Assembly (NCBI RefSeq): GCF_003344625.1
Contig: NZ_QPKJ02000003.1
Span: 186,001 to 250,000, forward strand
Origin: Solirubrobacter deserti
Lineage (GTDB): Bacteria; Actinomycetota; Thermoleophilia; Solirubrobacterales; Solirubrobacteraceae
DNA length: 64,000 bases
Reading direction: 5' to 3'
Of this stretch, positions 1-8,690 are shown piece by piece (the first letter of the stretch is position 1; every line of letters begins with the position of its first letter). Below the pieces are notes generated by a model. That model worked only from the letters and a program-made list of their open reading frames with translations, made no database searches and was not told where the DNA came from. A program made the position numbers and the translations under genes.

Positions 1-342
1 GCCCGGCTTGAGGCGGCCCGCGAGCCACTCCAGGCCCGCCTCGCCCGGTATCGGGCCCTTGGCGCCGAGATGCTGGCCCTTCAGGCGCCCGGCGGCGGCG
101 AGGTCGAAGACGAAGTTCGAGTACGACAGGGACACGCGGCCCTCCTCGTCGTACACGGGCGGGTCGTCGCCCTCGTCGCGCCGGACGTAGAAGCCGGGCG
201 CCACGCGCACCCGGTCGCGGGTCTCCGCCAGGCCCTCGAGCGGCCACTCGGCCACGGCCGCGGGAACGTCCGCCTGGACGGCCTCGGGGGCGGCGCCGAG
301 CATGTCGCGCGCCGCCGCGTGGAAGCTATTCCCCTCGGGCAC
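1..342 (-). CDS. Unrecognised protein, 3' part lost at window edge
   Basis: An open frame runs off the left edge, leaving about 113 residues of the N-terminal part. Third codon positions are strongly GC-biased, so it is probably coding. The reading frame is open upstream of an ATG at 303 to a GTG at 342. The GTG start would overlap the 3' end of the ROK kinase by 17 bases and gives an N-terminus starting PEGNSFHAAARDML. No clear Shine-Dalgarno sequence decides between the two starts. The visible part contains PGFYVRRDE and SLSYSNFVFDLAAAGRLKG. I do not recognise the family. It lies immediately downstream of the sugar kinase on the same strand and could be co-transcribed with it. Confidence 0.5.
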   Translation of the reverse strand, partial: MPEGNSFHAAARDMLGAAPEAVQADVPAAVAEWPLEGLAETRDRVRVAPGFYVRRDEGDDPPVYDEEGRVSLSYSNFVFDLAAAGRLKGQHLGAKGPIPGEAGLEWLAGRLKPG

Positions 343-1303
343 GCCGCGCGGCGAGCAGCGCCCCGCCGTGCGCGCCGCCCAGGTCGCCGAGCTCGGCGAG
401 CATGATCGCGGGCGGCGTGTCGTCGACGAACAGGTGCGGGATCATGGCCTTGCGGATGCGCTCCACCCACGGCTCGCCGAGCCGGATGCCGAGCCCGCCA
501 CCGATCACGACCGCCTCCGGGTCGAGCAGGTTCACCGCGGACGCGACGCCCGCGCCGAGCGCCTCGACGGCGTCCTCGAGCAGCTCGAGCGCCATCTGGT
601 CGTCGCGCGCCAGGGCCCGTTCCCAGATGCCGGAGGACAGGCGGTCGCGGCCGCGCTCCTCCATGATCTCGAACAGGACCGTCTTCTCCTTCTGCTCCAC
701 GCGCCGGCGCGCGCGGGCCTCCATCGCGCCCCGGCCGGCGTAGGCCTCCATGCAGCCCCGCCGCCCGCAGCCGCAGACGGCGCCGTTGATGCGCACGACC
801 ATGTGGCCGATCTCGCCGGCGGTCTTGCGGCCCACCCACGGCTTGCCCTCGAGGATCAGCCCGCCGCCGACGCCCGTGCCCCAGAACACGCCGAGCAGCG
901 TGTCGAACTCCTTCGCCGCGCCGATCTGGAACTCCGCGTCGGTCGCGAGGTCCACGTCGTTGCCGAGGCTGACGGGCGCGTTGAGCTCCTTCTCCAGCGC
1001 CTTGCGCAGGTTGAAGCTGCCGGACCACTCGCTCAGGTTCATCGCGCCCGAGACGGTGCCCTTCACGTCATCCACGCTGCCGGGCGAGCCGACGCCGACC
1101 CCGGCCAGGTCGGAGGTGGGGAGCCCGGCCTCTTCCAGCGACTCGATCAGCACGGCGGCCATGCGCGCGGCGATCGCCTTCGGGCCACCCTTCAGCGGCG
1201 TCTGATCGCGCTTGGCGCCGAGGACCGTATTGTCGGCGCCCTCGTCCACGACCGCGGCCTGGATCTTGGTTCCGCCGAGGTCGATCCCTCCGTAGATGGC
1301 CAT
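326..1303 (-). CDS. ROK family sugar kinase
   Basis: A 325-residue cytoplasmic kinase of the ROK family (glucokinase/N-acetylhexosamine kinase type), which phosphorylates a hexose with ATP or polyphosphate. The N-terminal phosphate-binding motif IDLGGTK lies at residues 7-13. The ROK zinc signature is complete, with GHMVV followed by CGCGRRGCMEAYAG around residues 155-180. FWGTGVGGGLILEG precedes it, and a GGGLGIRLGEPW segment lies near the C-terminus. The open frame extends upstream to 1399, but the ATG at 1303 directly precedes the conserved IYGGIDLGG, and the extra 32 residues overlap the divergent deacetylase gene. Length matches the family. Exact sugar specificity cannot be read from sequence. 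It is divergently transcribed from the HDAC-like gene. Confidence 0.9.
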   Translation of the reverse strand: MAIYGGIDLGGTKIQAAVVDEGADNTVLGAKRDQTPLKGGPKAIAARMAAVLIESLEEAGLPTSDLAGVGVGSPGSVDDVKGTVSGAMNLSEWSGSFNLRKALEKELNAPVSLGNDVDLATDAEFQIGAAKEFDTLLGVFWGTGVGGGLILEGKPWVGRKTAGEIGHMVVRINGAVCGCGRRGCMEAYAGRGAMEARARRRVEQKEKTVLFEIMEERGRDRLSSGIWERALARDDQMALELLEDAVEALGAGVASAVNLLDPEAVVIGGGLGIRLGEPWVERIRKAMIPHLFVDDTPPAIMLAELGDLGGAHGGALLAARRARGE

Positions 1304-1331
1304 GACCCGCAGCTTAAACATCGCTTTCGAG

Positions 1332-2198
1332 GTGTGGAGCCACGACCGGTGGTCGATTCCGCTGCCGGACGGCCACAAGTTCCCAATCTCGAAGTACACG
1401 CTGCTGCGCGAGCGGGTGCAGGACCGCGTGATCGTGCGGGAGAGCGATGCGGTGTCGTGGGAGACGCTCGCGCTCGTCCATGAACAGGACTTACTGGACC
1501 GGATCCGGACTGGTCAGATGTCGATCCGCGAGCAGCGCGGGCTCGGGCTGCCCTGGAGTGAGACGCTGGTGGAGCGCGGCCGGCGGTCGGTCGGGGGAAC
1601 GATGGCCGCGGCCCGGCGGGCGCTCGAGCACGGCGTCGGGATGAACCTCGGTGGCGGCACCCACCACGCGGGCCGCGACTTCGCCCGCGGCTACTGCCTG
1701 TTCAACGACGTCGCGGTGACGCTCGCCCGCCTACGTGAGGAGGGCGCCGTCCGCAGCGCGGTCGTGGTCGACTGCGACGTGCACCAGGGCGACGGCACCG
1801 CGCAGATCCTCGGACAAGATCCTGACGCGTTCACGCTCTCGCTGCACGGCGCGCGCAATTACCCGTTCCAGCGCATCCCGTCCGACCTCGACGTCGACCT
1901 GCCGAGCGGCACCGGCGACGACGACTACCTGGCCGAGCTCGATCGCGCGCTGGACGTCGCGCTGTCGGGTGCGTACGACATCGCGTTCTACCTGGCGGGC
2001 GCCGATCCGTGGGAGGGCGACCGCCTCGGCCGCCTGTCGCTGACCAAGCCCGGCCTGCGCGCGCGGGACGAGCTCGTGCTCACGCGCCTGCGCGGCATTC
2101 CGACCGTCGTCGTGCTTGCCGGCGGCTACGCGCCGGACCCCAACGACACCGTCGACATCAACGCCGCCACGCTCGACTGCGTCCTGGCACTAAGGTGA
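1332..2198 (+). CDS. Histone deacetylase family (HDAC-like) amidohydrolase
   Basis: A zinc-dependent deacetylase/amidohydrolase of the arginase-HDAC fold (AcuC/HDAC-like), about 288 residues. Visible active-site segments in order are GGGTHHAGRDFARGYC (tandem His and the conserved FNDVAV after it), DCDVHQGDGTA (zinc-binding Asp and His) and LAGADPWEGDRLGRL (second zinc-binding Asp). The N-terminal LPDGHKFPISKY matches the family start (LPxGHRFPxxKY). I chose the GTG at 1332 because homologues begin just before this motif and the upstream part contains a TTA codon, unusual here; in-frame ATGs at 1296 and 1302 would overlap the ROK start. Substrate is unknown: candidates are acetylpolyamines, acetyl-lysine proteins or small amides. 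Confidence 0.85.
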   Translation: MWSHDRWSIPLPDGHKFPISKYTLLRERVQDRVIVRESDAVSWETLALVHEQDLLDRIRTGQMSIREQRGLGLPWSETLVERGRRSVGGTMAAARRALEHGVGMNLGGGTHHAGRDFARGYCLFNDVAVTLARLREEGAVRSAVVVDCDVHQGDGTAQILGQDPDAFTLSLHGARNYPFQRIPSDLDVDLPSGTGDDDYLAELDRALDVALSGAYDIAFYLAGADPWEGDRLGRLSLTKPGLRARDELVLTRLRGIPTVVVLAGGYAPDPNDTVDINAATLDCVLALR

Positions 2199-2207
2199 AG
2201 GGTCTCC

Positions 2208-2279
2208 GGGGGCGTAGTGATAATGGGAGCACGTGGCCTTTGCACGGCCAAGGTAGGGGTTCGATTCCCCTCGCCTCCA
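2208..2279 (+). tRNA. tRNA-Ala(TGC)
   Basis: A 72-base cloverleaf. The acceptor arm GGGGGCG pairs with CGCCTCC, including the G3-T70 wobble that is the alanine identity element. The anticodon stem TGGCC/GGCCA encloses the loop TTTGCAC, giving anticodon TGC. The T arm is AGGGG, TTCGATT, CCCCT. The discriminator base is A and no CCA is encoded. It starts nine bases after the deacetylase stop and its 3' end nearly touches the stop of the convergent Excalibur gene. Confidence 0.95.
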
Positions 2280-2280
2280 C

Positions 2281-3393
2281 TCAGGGAGCCGCCCACGCCA
2301 CGGCCGTGACGCCCGCGGCGGTGCGGCAGGTGACCTCGATGGCCGGATTGTCCTGGCCGCGATGGATCACCCAGTCGCACACGCTCCCGTCGGCGAGCGT
2401 CGCCGCGTCGCGCTCCTGCGCCGGGCCTTCCATGTCGACCCTCGGCATCGGCGTCCATGCGGCGATCGCGGCGTAGGCGCTCTCGCAGTCACCGCCCGCG
2501 ACGATGATGTTGCGGATGAATCCGCCGGGGCCTTCGAACGGCGAGCCGTCGGGGTTCAGCCCGTCCGGGCACGCCGTGAAGCCGTCGAAGCGCTCGGCGG
2601 CGGGCCGCTCGAAGTCCGCGTGGCAGAGCAGCCACGCGCCCAGGCTGCCGCGCTCGGCGCGGTCCTGCGCGGCGAGCAGGCGCTGCGAGCGCGTGTAGTC
2701 GCCGTAGCCCGCCGCGGCCCAGCCCGACGCGATCAGTTCGCGCCCGAGGTCCGTGCCCGTGTGCCCGGCGTCCAGGTATGCGCGCAGCCGGCCCTGAAGG
2801 TCCCGCACCGGCTTGACCTTGACGTCGGTGCGCACGTCGACGAGCGGGCCGACCTCTCGCGCGTTCGTGGGCGCGAGGTCGACGAGGCCGTCACCGTCGC
2901 TGTCGCGCGCCTCGGTGCCGAACGCGAGGTCCAGCGTGGCCGCGAGCGCTTCCTTGTGCCCGCACCGCCCGGCCGCCGGCGGTGTGAGCCCGATCAGCCG
3001 CACCGTCTCGCGGCGCCTGAGTCCGCTCGACCGCCCGGTGCGGGCGATCTCCACCGCATAGACGCCGGGAGCGGGCGCGTCGACGATCTGAGCCCGGCCG
3101 ACCAGCGGCTTGGCCTTGGCCCGCTTCTTCGCCTTCGGCTTCGGCTTCGGCCGGGCGGGCTTCGACGGCCGGCTCGGCTCCTTCGGCCGGCTTGGCTGGC
3201 CGGGCTTCAAGCACGGACAGGGCAGCGCCTCGCAGTACAAGCCGTCCCCATCGGCGTCAAGCGTGTCCGCGGCACGCTGCGCGGCGGCCTGGGTCTCATA
3301 GTCCGAGCACGTCGCGGCGGACGCCGGCGCTGCGAACAGCAGCGCGCACACCACGGCGGCCGCCAGCGCAGCCGCATTCCCGATCACCTTCAC
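2281..3393 (-). CDS. Secreted Excalibur / nuclease-like protein
   Basis: A 370-residue exported protein. Residues 1-27 are a typical signal peptide ending in ASA. An Excalibur calcium-binding domain follows (about residues 29-62), with Cys at both ends and the acidic loop DADGDGLYCE. A Lys/Pro-rich linker (about 63-97) leads to a region resembling staphylococcal-nuclease (thermonuclease-like) domains, with VRLIGLTPP and ELIASGWAAAGYGDYTRSQRLLAAQ followed by GSLGAW. An SNase-Excalibur pairing is common in Gram-positive secreted nucleases. The order here is Excalibur first, and the nuclease active-site residues are not clearly conserved, so enzymatic activity is uncertain. The last about 110 residues are not assigned. 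Confidence 0.7.
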   Translation of the reverse strand: MKVIGNAAALAAAVVCALLFAAPASAATCSDYETQAAAQRAADTLDADGDGLYCEALPCPCLKPGQPSRPKEPSRPSKPARPKPKPKAKKRAKAKPLVGRAQIVDAPAPGVYAVEIARTGRSSGLRRRETVRLIGLTPPAAGRCGHKEALAATLDLAFGTEARDSDGDGLVDLAPTNAREVGPLVDVRTDVKVKPVRDLQGRLRAYLDAGHTGTDLGRELIASGWAAAGYGDYTRSQRLLAAQDRAERGSLGAWLLCHADFERPAAERFDGFTACPDGLNPDGSPFEGPGGFIRNIIVAGGDCESAYAAIAAWTPMPRVDMEGPAQERDAATLADGSVCDWVIHRGQDNPAIEVTCRTAAGVTAVAWAAP

Positions 3394-3470
3394 CGTCCTG
3401 CCTCCTTGCAGCTTCGTTCCTGGTTCCGCGCCGTCGAGCGCAGAGGCCGGAAAGGTAGTCCGGCACCGGC

Positions 3471-3746
3471 TCAGCCGGAACAGGTGCGAGGTTCGGCGCC
3501 GTCAGCTTCACTTTCCCACCACTTCGGACCGCGCTCGCCGAGCGCGACCTTGGCGGCGTGGACCCGGTCGCGGGCCGCGCGTTCGGCCGGCTCGTCGCCG
3601 CGGCGCTTGGCCCAGCCCACCGCGCTGCGCGCGCTCATCAGCTCGCTGACGAGCTCCTGGCGACGCTCCTCGGGCAGCGACGGGTCCGAGCGGCGCCAGC
3701 GGCGGCCGTCGATCACGATCCAGCGTTCGTCGTCTTCGGCCGGCAC
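3471..3746 (-). CDS. Conserved small actinobacterial protein
   Basis: A 91-residue soluble, charged protein. It contains ERWIVIDGRRWRRSDPSLPE near the N-terminus and HAAKVALGERGPKWWE near the C-terminus. Proteins of this shape are widespread in actinobacteria and are often mislabelled biopolymer transporter Tol; no function is established. There is no signal peptide or membrane segment. It is transcribed divergently from the RtcB-like locus. Confidence 0.75.
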   Translation of the reverse strand: MPAEDDERWIVIDGRRWRRSDPSLPEERRQELVSELMSARSAVGWAKRRGDEPAERAARDRVHAAKVALGERGPKWWESEADGAEPRTCSG

Positions 3747-3864
3747 GGTTCCGGGCTACCCTGGACGTCGCTGCTGCCACGCCTGCGCGGCGTGGACTTC
3801 ACCTGATCCGTCGCCGGATACCGCCCGCGTCCGGCTGATCCCTCGTTCTCAGTGGAAGGCAGCG

Positions 3865-4959
3865 ATGGAGCTCCTCGCGAACCCGCACGGCTTGCCCGCC
3901 GTGCTCATGTCGGGGCCTGGCGTCCCGATCGAACCCAAGGCCGTCCGGCAGGCGCTGGCGGGCCGTGTTCTTCGAGGGCGCGCGTGACCTGCGGCTGCGG
4001 CCGCAGGACCGGCTGGCCGTGCTCGAACATGGGCTGGTCGCGCTGCTCGACGCCCCGCACGTGAGCGGCGGGGCGGGCGGCTGGGCGCCGGTCGCGGACG
4101 AGCTGGCGCGCCATGTCGAGCGCGCGCACGGCGGGGCGGGATGGACGCCGGCGGCGTCGACGACGCGCTGGCCGCCTGGGCGCGCCGGACGGGCGAGCGC
4201 GACAGCCAGCTCGGCTCGCTCGGCGGCGGCCACCACTTCTGCGAGCTCCAGCGTGTCGCCGAGCTGTGCGACGGCCCGACCGCGTGGGCCTGGGGCCTGC
4301 GTCGCGGCGCGCTCGCGGTGATGGTCCACGCGGGCTCGCTCGGTTTCGGCCACGTGGCCCGCTCCCGCGGCGGCACGGAGCCGTTCCTCCGCGCCGGGCC
4401 GGAACAGGACGCCTACGTCCGCGCGCAGCACAACGCCGCCAACCTCGCGTTCGCGAACCGGCTCGCCCTGACCGCGATGGCGGTGGGCGCGGTCGCCCAC
4501 GAGCTGGGCTCCCCGCCGCGTTGGGTGACCGTCGGCGACGCGCCGCACAACCTGATCTGGCGCGAGGGCGACATCTGGCGCCACCGCAAGGGTGCGTGCC
4601 CGGCACTGCTCGGCAAGCCCGTGCTGATCCCGGGCTCGATGGGCGACTCGTCCTGGGTGCTCGCGGGCACGGGGGCCGAGGCGGCGCTCGCCTCCACGAG
4701 CCACGCCGCCGGCCGGGTCCTCGCCCGCGGCCGCGCGGCCCGCACGCGCGACGACCAGGCCGACGCCCGCCTGCGCGTCGTCACGCCGGTCGACCCGCTG
4801 CGCGTCCGCCGCGACGTCCGCAACGAGCACGCCCGCCGCGTCCGCGAGGAGGCACCGCGCGCCTACAAGCCGATCGGCCCGGTGGTCGACGCCGTGGTGG
4901 CGGCCGGCGCGGCGCGCCGGGTCGCGCGGCTGGAGCCACTCCTCACCGTGAAGGGCTAA
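3865..4959 (+). pseudogene. Degenerate RtcB-like RNA ligase with apparent frame changes
   Basis: From 4141 to 4959 the sequence encodes the C-terminal two-thirds of an RtcB RNA ligase: GSLGGGHHF, MVHAGSLGFGH, HNAANLAFANR, RKGACPA, GSMGDSSWVLAGT, SHAAGR and the terminal YKPIGPVV...TVKG. Upstream, coding-like sequence starts at an ATG (3865) with a good GGAAGG ribosome site, continues in that frame to about 3955, moves to another frame to about 4140, and returns at the GGVDDAL region. The N-terminal metal-binding half (DxHxGxG and DINCG-type motifs) is absent. Canonical residues are changed: GNHF to GHHF, HSGSRG to HAGSLG, HGAGR to HAAGR. It could be a decayed paralogue, a divergent non-ligase, or affected by sequencing errors. 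The intact 4141-4959 frame alone encodes 272 residues. Confidence 0.6.
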
Positions 4960-5939
4960 GACACCTTGCGCACGCGCGGGGTGCGGTCGGGCGCCATCCA
5001 GAAGACCTCGTAGTGCGTGGCGACGACGTCGGAGGCGCCCCCGCGGGTGAGGACGACGGGGCGCTTGCGGTCCTCAGCCCAGGCGCGCAGGACGCCGCGG
5101 CGGTCGACCGCCGCCAGCAGCGAGAACGTCGCGGCGATCGGGCCGCCGGCGCTGGGCAGCTCGTGGTGGGGACCGTGGTTGGCGTCCAGGTAGCCCGCGA
5201 AGCCGGGGCGGGTGTACGCGATCGCGGCGCCGCCCAGGTGCTGGAACTCACGGGCGTCGCCGATCGGCGTGACGCGCTTGTTGAAGCAGGCATGCACCGA
5301 CTTGCCCTTGCGGGTGACCACGATCCGGCGGTAGCGGACGAGCAGGTTCGCGCCCGTGCGCGGCGTGCAGTTGGTCATCTTGCGGGCCCGCAGCGGCTTG
5401 GCCCGCGGCGGCGCGGGCTCGTCCGGCACGTTGAGCAGCGCCGTACGCGGGCCGGACGGCGTCAGCCAGTACAGCCGCCGACCCTGGAAGACGAGCTCGA
5501 GCTCCTCGGAGACCGGCGTCGGGTCGATCACCTCCGTGCGGCCGTCCCCGTGGCGCAGGACGATGCCCTGCGGGCCGGCGTCGACGCCCCAGCGGCCCGT
5601 GGCGGGCTGGCCCGTGAGGGCGTCGTAGGTGTCGCTGCCGAGGTACTCGATCGACGAGTCGTCGGAGTCGTAGCCCTTCTCGCGCACCAGCGTGATCCAG
5701 CGGTCGCCCCACACGTGGCCGAAGTCGAGCCGCGCCTCAGGGCCGTCCCCGCGGTCGCGGTAGACGTGCTCGGTGTTGGTCGGGCGCACGCAGGACGCCC
5801 AGCCCTCCCCGTCGGCCCACACCTGCAGGACGGGCGAGTCGTACCAGACGTTCGCGGCTGGAGCGGTGCGGCACGCGGCGGACGCGGAGGCGGGCAGCAC
5901 GACGAGGATGAGGAGCGTGAGGAGGGCGGCACGGAGCAT
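4956..5939 (-). CDS. Secreted protein of unknown function
   Basis: A 327-residue protein with a clear signal peptide (residues 1-21, ending ASASAA). The mature part is rich in Trp, Tyr and short beta-strand-like segments (VWGDRWITLV, GRRLYWLTPSGPRTALL, VHACFNKRVTPIG) and resembles the beta-propeller-like extracellular proteins common in Solirubrobacterales genomes. It has four Cys residues in the mature chain. No catalytic motif is recognisable. Its stop codon overlaps the stop of the convergent RtcB-like gene. Confidence 0.7.
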   Translation of the reverse strand: MLRAALLTLLILVVLPASASAACRTAPAANVWYDSPVLQVWADGEGWASCVRPTNTEHVYRDRGDGPEARLDFGHVWGDRWITLVREKGYDSDDSSIEYLGSDTYDALTGQPATGRWGVDAGPQGIVLRHGDGRTEVIDPTPVSEELELVFQGRRLYWLTPSGPRTALLNVPDEPAPPRAKPLRARKMTNCTPRTGANLLVRYRRIVVTRKGKSVHACFNKRVTPIGDAREFQHLGGAAIAYTRPGFAGYLDANHGPHHELPSAGGPIAATFSLLAAVDRRGVLRAWAEDRKRPVVLTRGGASDVVATHYEVFWMAPDRTPRVRKVS

Positions 5940-6090
5940 GCACGGCAGTCTCCCGGCCGGCGCTCACCGTCTCGATGCGGACACCTCGCCCACCGACAGG
6001 CGGCAAACCGCCACAGGACACCGAATGTTCACCTGACGCGCCCGTTCGCGGGCAAATGTCCCGCCCGCCAACGATTCGAGTGGGGGGCGA

Positions 6091-7659
6091 ATGTCAAGAG
6101 AAGGGCTGTCGCGACGGCGGTTCATCGCGGTCGCGGGCGCGACCGGCGGTGCCGCGGTGGCATCGCAGTGGCCGTTTGCGCGGGCGCGCACCGCGCCGCC
6201 GCGCTTCGTGGGGTACCCGTTCACGCTGGGGGTCGCGTCGGGCGACCCCACGCCGGACGGCGTCGTGCTGTGGACGCGCCTGGCGCCGGCGCCGCTGAGC
6301 CCCGACGGGGGCATGCCGGCCAAGCCGTACCCGGTGCAGTGGGAAGTGGCCAAGGACGAGGCGTTCACGAACGTCGTCGCCCGCGGCGAGGAGATCGCGG
6401 TGCCGGGCGAGGCGCACTCCGTGCACGCCGAGCCGGCCGGGCTCGAGCCCGGCTACGAGTACTTCTACCGCTTCAAGGCCAACGGGGAGATCAGCCCGAC
6501 GGGCCGCACCAAGACGGCGCCGGCGACGGCCGCCAGCGTCGCCGGGCTGGCGTTCGCGTTCGCGTCCTGCCAGCAGTACGAGCACGGCTACTACACGGCC
6601 TACAAGCACATGGCCAACGAGGACCTGGATCTGGTGATCCACCTCGGCGACTACATCTACGAGTACGACACGAACTCCTACCAGGTGTCCGGCAACACCA
6701 ACGTGCGCGGCAACTCCAACCACGAGATCGTGGACCTCGGGCACTACCGCGAGCGTCACGCGCAGTACAAGAGCGACCCGGACCTGCAGGCCGCGCACGC
6801 GGCGTTCCCGTGGCTGGTGACCTGGGACGACCATGAGGTCGACAACAACTGGGCGGACGACATCCCGGAGGACGGGCTGCCGCTCGAGCACTTCGCGCGC
6901 CGCCGGCGCAACGCGTTCCGCGCCTACTGGGAGCACATGCCGCTGCGCAAGGCCACGCGCCCGGTCGGCAAGGACATGCAGCTGTTCCGCCGCGCCGCCT
7001 ACGGCAACCTGGCGTCGTTCCACGTGCTGGACACGCGCCAGTTCCGCTCCGACCAGGCGTGCGGCGACGGCACGCGTGCGGGCTGCGACGACCGCAACAA
7101 CCCGGCGCGCACGCTCACCGGCGCCCAGCAGGAGCAGTGGCTCTACAACGGCCTGGAGACCTCCCCGGCCAAGTGGCAGGTGATCGCACAGCAGGTGTTC
7201 ATGGCCCAGCGCGACGCCACCAACGGTCCCGGCGAGAGCTACAGCATGGACGGCTGGGACGGCTACACCGTGTCCCGCGACAAGCTGCTCGACTTCATCG
7301 AGACGCGCGAGATCGACAACCCGATCGTGATCACGGGCGACGTCCACCAGAACTGGGCGAACGACCTGCTCGCGGACTTCAGCAACCCGCAGTCGAAGAT
7401 CCTCGGCTCCGAGTTCGTCGGCACCTCGATCTCCACCACGGGCGACGGCAACGACAACGTCAACACGGCGACGATGGCCGAGAACCCCTGGATCAAGTAC
7501 AACAACCAGCGCCGCGGCTACGTGCGGGTGCAGCTGGACCAGAACGTCTGCCGCACCGACTACCGCACCCTGCAGTACGTCAAGCGGCCCGGCTCACCGA
7601 TCACCACGCACAAGTCGTTCGTCGTGGAAGCGGGCAACCCCGGCCTCAAGGACGCGTGA
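6091..7659 (+). CDS. phoD: PhoD-type alkaline phosphatase, Tat-exported
   Basis: A 522-residue metallophosphatase of the PhoD family, hydrolysing phosphomono- and diesters outside the cell. The N-terminus SRRRFIAVAGATGG is a twin-arginine signal, as is usual for PhoD, which is exported folded with its metal ions. The N-terminal Fn3-like domain has FTLGVASGDPTPDGVVLWTRL. The catalytic domain carries FASCQQYEHGYYTAY, LVIHLGDYIYE, VTWDDHEVDNNW and ITGDVHQNW, giving the expected metal ligands. The ATG at 6091 follows a G-rich ribosome site. The next gene starts inside its stop codon, so the two are translationally coupled. Phosphate control is expected from the family but I see no clear Pho box. 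Confidence 0.92.
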   Translation: MSREGLSRRRFIAVAGATGGAAVASQWPFARARTAPPRFVGYPFTLGVASGDPTPDGVVLWTRLAPAPLSPDGGMPAKPYPVQWEVAKDEAFTNVVARGEEIAVPGEAHSVHAEPAGLEPGYEYFYRFKANGEISPTGRTKTAPATAASVAGLAFAFASCQQYEHGYYTAYKHMANEDLDLVIHLGDYIYEYDTNSYQVSGNTNVRGNSNHEIVDLGHYRERHAQYKSDPDLQAAHAAFPWLVTWDDHEVDNNWADDIPEDGLPLEHFARRRRNAFRAYWEHMPLRKATRPVGKDMQLFRRAAYGNLASFHVLDTRQFRSDQACGDGTRAGCDDRNNPARTLTGAQQEQWLYNGLETSPAKWQVIAQQVFMAQRDATNGPGESYSMDGWDGYTVSRDKLLDFIETREIDNPIVITGDVHQNWANDLLADFSNPQSKILGSEFVGTSISTTGDGNDNVNTATMAENPWIKYNNQRRGYVRVQLDQNVCRTDYRTLQYVKRPGSPITTHKSFVVEAGNPGLKDA

Positions 7660-8651
7660 TGAAGTTCGCCATCGCACTCGCGGCGGCTGCCATCGCCGTC
7701 GTCTTCGCCATCCGGGCCGACGCGGTCGAGGAGGCCCCGGACGCCGCCCTGCAGCTCGTCGAGATCGAGCAGCAGACGCCGTACCTGGAGTCCTACAACT
7801 CCACCATCGCGGTCGGCAACACGACCCAGTCGATCATCCGCCGCCAGGGCAACTCGGGCGGCGTCGTGTTCTCCAGCCAGGCGTACGCCCAGTTCGAGAA
7901 CCACAACGCGGACGGCAGCCGCGCGACGTTCCCGGTCGAGGTCGAGGAAGGCGCGCTCTACGGCATCTCGATCCAGTTCGTGAAGGCCCCGACGCACGGC
8001 ATCGTGCAGGTCGCCGTGGACGGCCGCCCGCTCGGCCAGCCGGTCGACCTCTACGCGCCCGCGCTCCAGCGCGCTGAACCGGTGAACGTGGGCACGCTCG
8101 CGCTGGCCGAGGGCAAGCACACGTTCACGTTCACGGTGACGGCCAAGAACGAGGCGGCGACGAACTACTTCGCCGGCATCGACCTCGTGATCCTCGACAC
8201 CCAAGCCGCCGTCCAGCCGACGCCGACGGCGGTGGCCACGGCGGAGGTCGGCGGCGAGGTGCCGCCGACGCTCTCGCTCACCCTCGACGGCACCGTCGGA
8301 TTCGACGCCTTCCAGCCGGGGGTGGCGCGCGAGTACACGGCCAGCACCGACGCCAAAGTCACCTCCACCGCCGGCGACGCCATGCTGAGCATCGCCGACA
8401 CCGGCGCGAACCCGGGCCACCTCGTCAACGGCGCCTACTCGCTCCAGCAGCCGCTGCACGCCCGCGCCGGGAACAGCGGGGACTTCTTCCCGCTGCGCGC
8501 CGCACCGCTGCGGCTATACGCCTACAGCGCCCCGGTCTCCGGCCACTCGGTGCCGCTGCAGTTCCGGCAGGCGATCGGCGGGAACGAGCCGCTTCGCACG
8601 GGGCGCTACGCCAAGACGCTGACGTTCACGCTGACGACCACGAACCCGTAA
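7659..8651 (+). CDS. Secreted beta-sandwich protein coupled to phoD
   Basis: A 330-residue exported protein. Its ATG overlaps the phoD stop by one base (TGATG). Residues 1-22 form a signal peptide. Residues about 35-175 look like a carbohydrate-binding-module-type beta sandwich (SYNSTIAVGNTTQSI, GIVQVAVDGRPLGQPVDLY, LAEGKHTFTFTVTAKN, FAGIDLVIL). A Pro/Thr/Ala linker leads to a second all-beta domain with DAFQPGVAREYTAS and TLTFTLTTT at the very end, a C-terminal domain seen repeatedly in actinobacterial secreted proteins. The role is unknown; tight coupling to phoD suggests both act on the same extracellular material. Confidence 0.8.
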   Translation: MKFAIALAAAAIAVVFAIRADAVEEAPDAALQLVEIEQQTPYLESYNSTIAVGNTTQSIIRRQGNSGGVVFSSQAYAQFENHNADGSRATFPVEVEEGALYGISIQFVKAPTHGIVQVAVDGRPLGQPVDLYAPALQRAEPVNVGTLALAEGKHTFTFTVTAKNEAATNYFAGIDLVILDTQAAVQPTPTAVATAEVGGEVPPTLSLTLDGTVGFDAFQPGVAREYTASTDAKVTSTAGDAMLSIADTGANPGHLVNGAYSLQQPLHARAGNSGDFFPLRAAPLRLYAYSAPVSGHSVPLQFRQAIGGNEPLRTGRYAKTLTFTLTTTNP

Positions 8652-8659
8652 CGCTCGGA

Positions 8660-8690
8660 TGATCGGGGTGGGCATGCCCCACCCCGATCA
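8660..8690. terminator. Bidirectional hairpin between convergent genes
   Basis: Perfect 13-base inverted repeat (TGATCGGGGTGGG and CCCACCCCGATCA) with a five-base loop, placed between two convergent genes. The right arm contains the stop codon of the minus-strand gene. There is no U-tract, so termination is inferred from position and stability. Confidence 0.65.

Noticed and set aside
4113..6836. Very long plus-strand frame spanning the RtcB-like gene end, the secreted protein and phoD
   Set aside because: Out of frame with three convincing genes and composed almost entirely of Arg, Gly, Pro and Ala.
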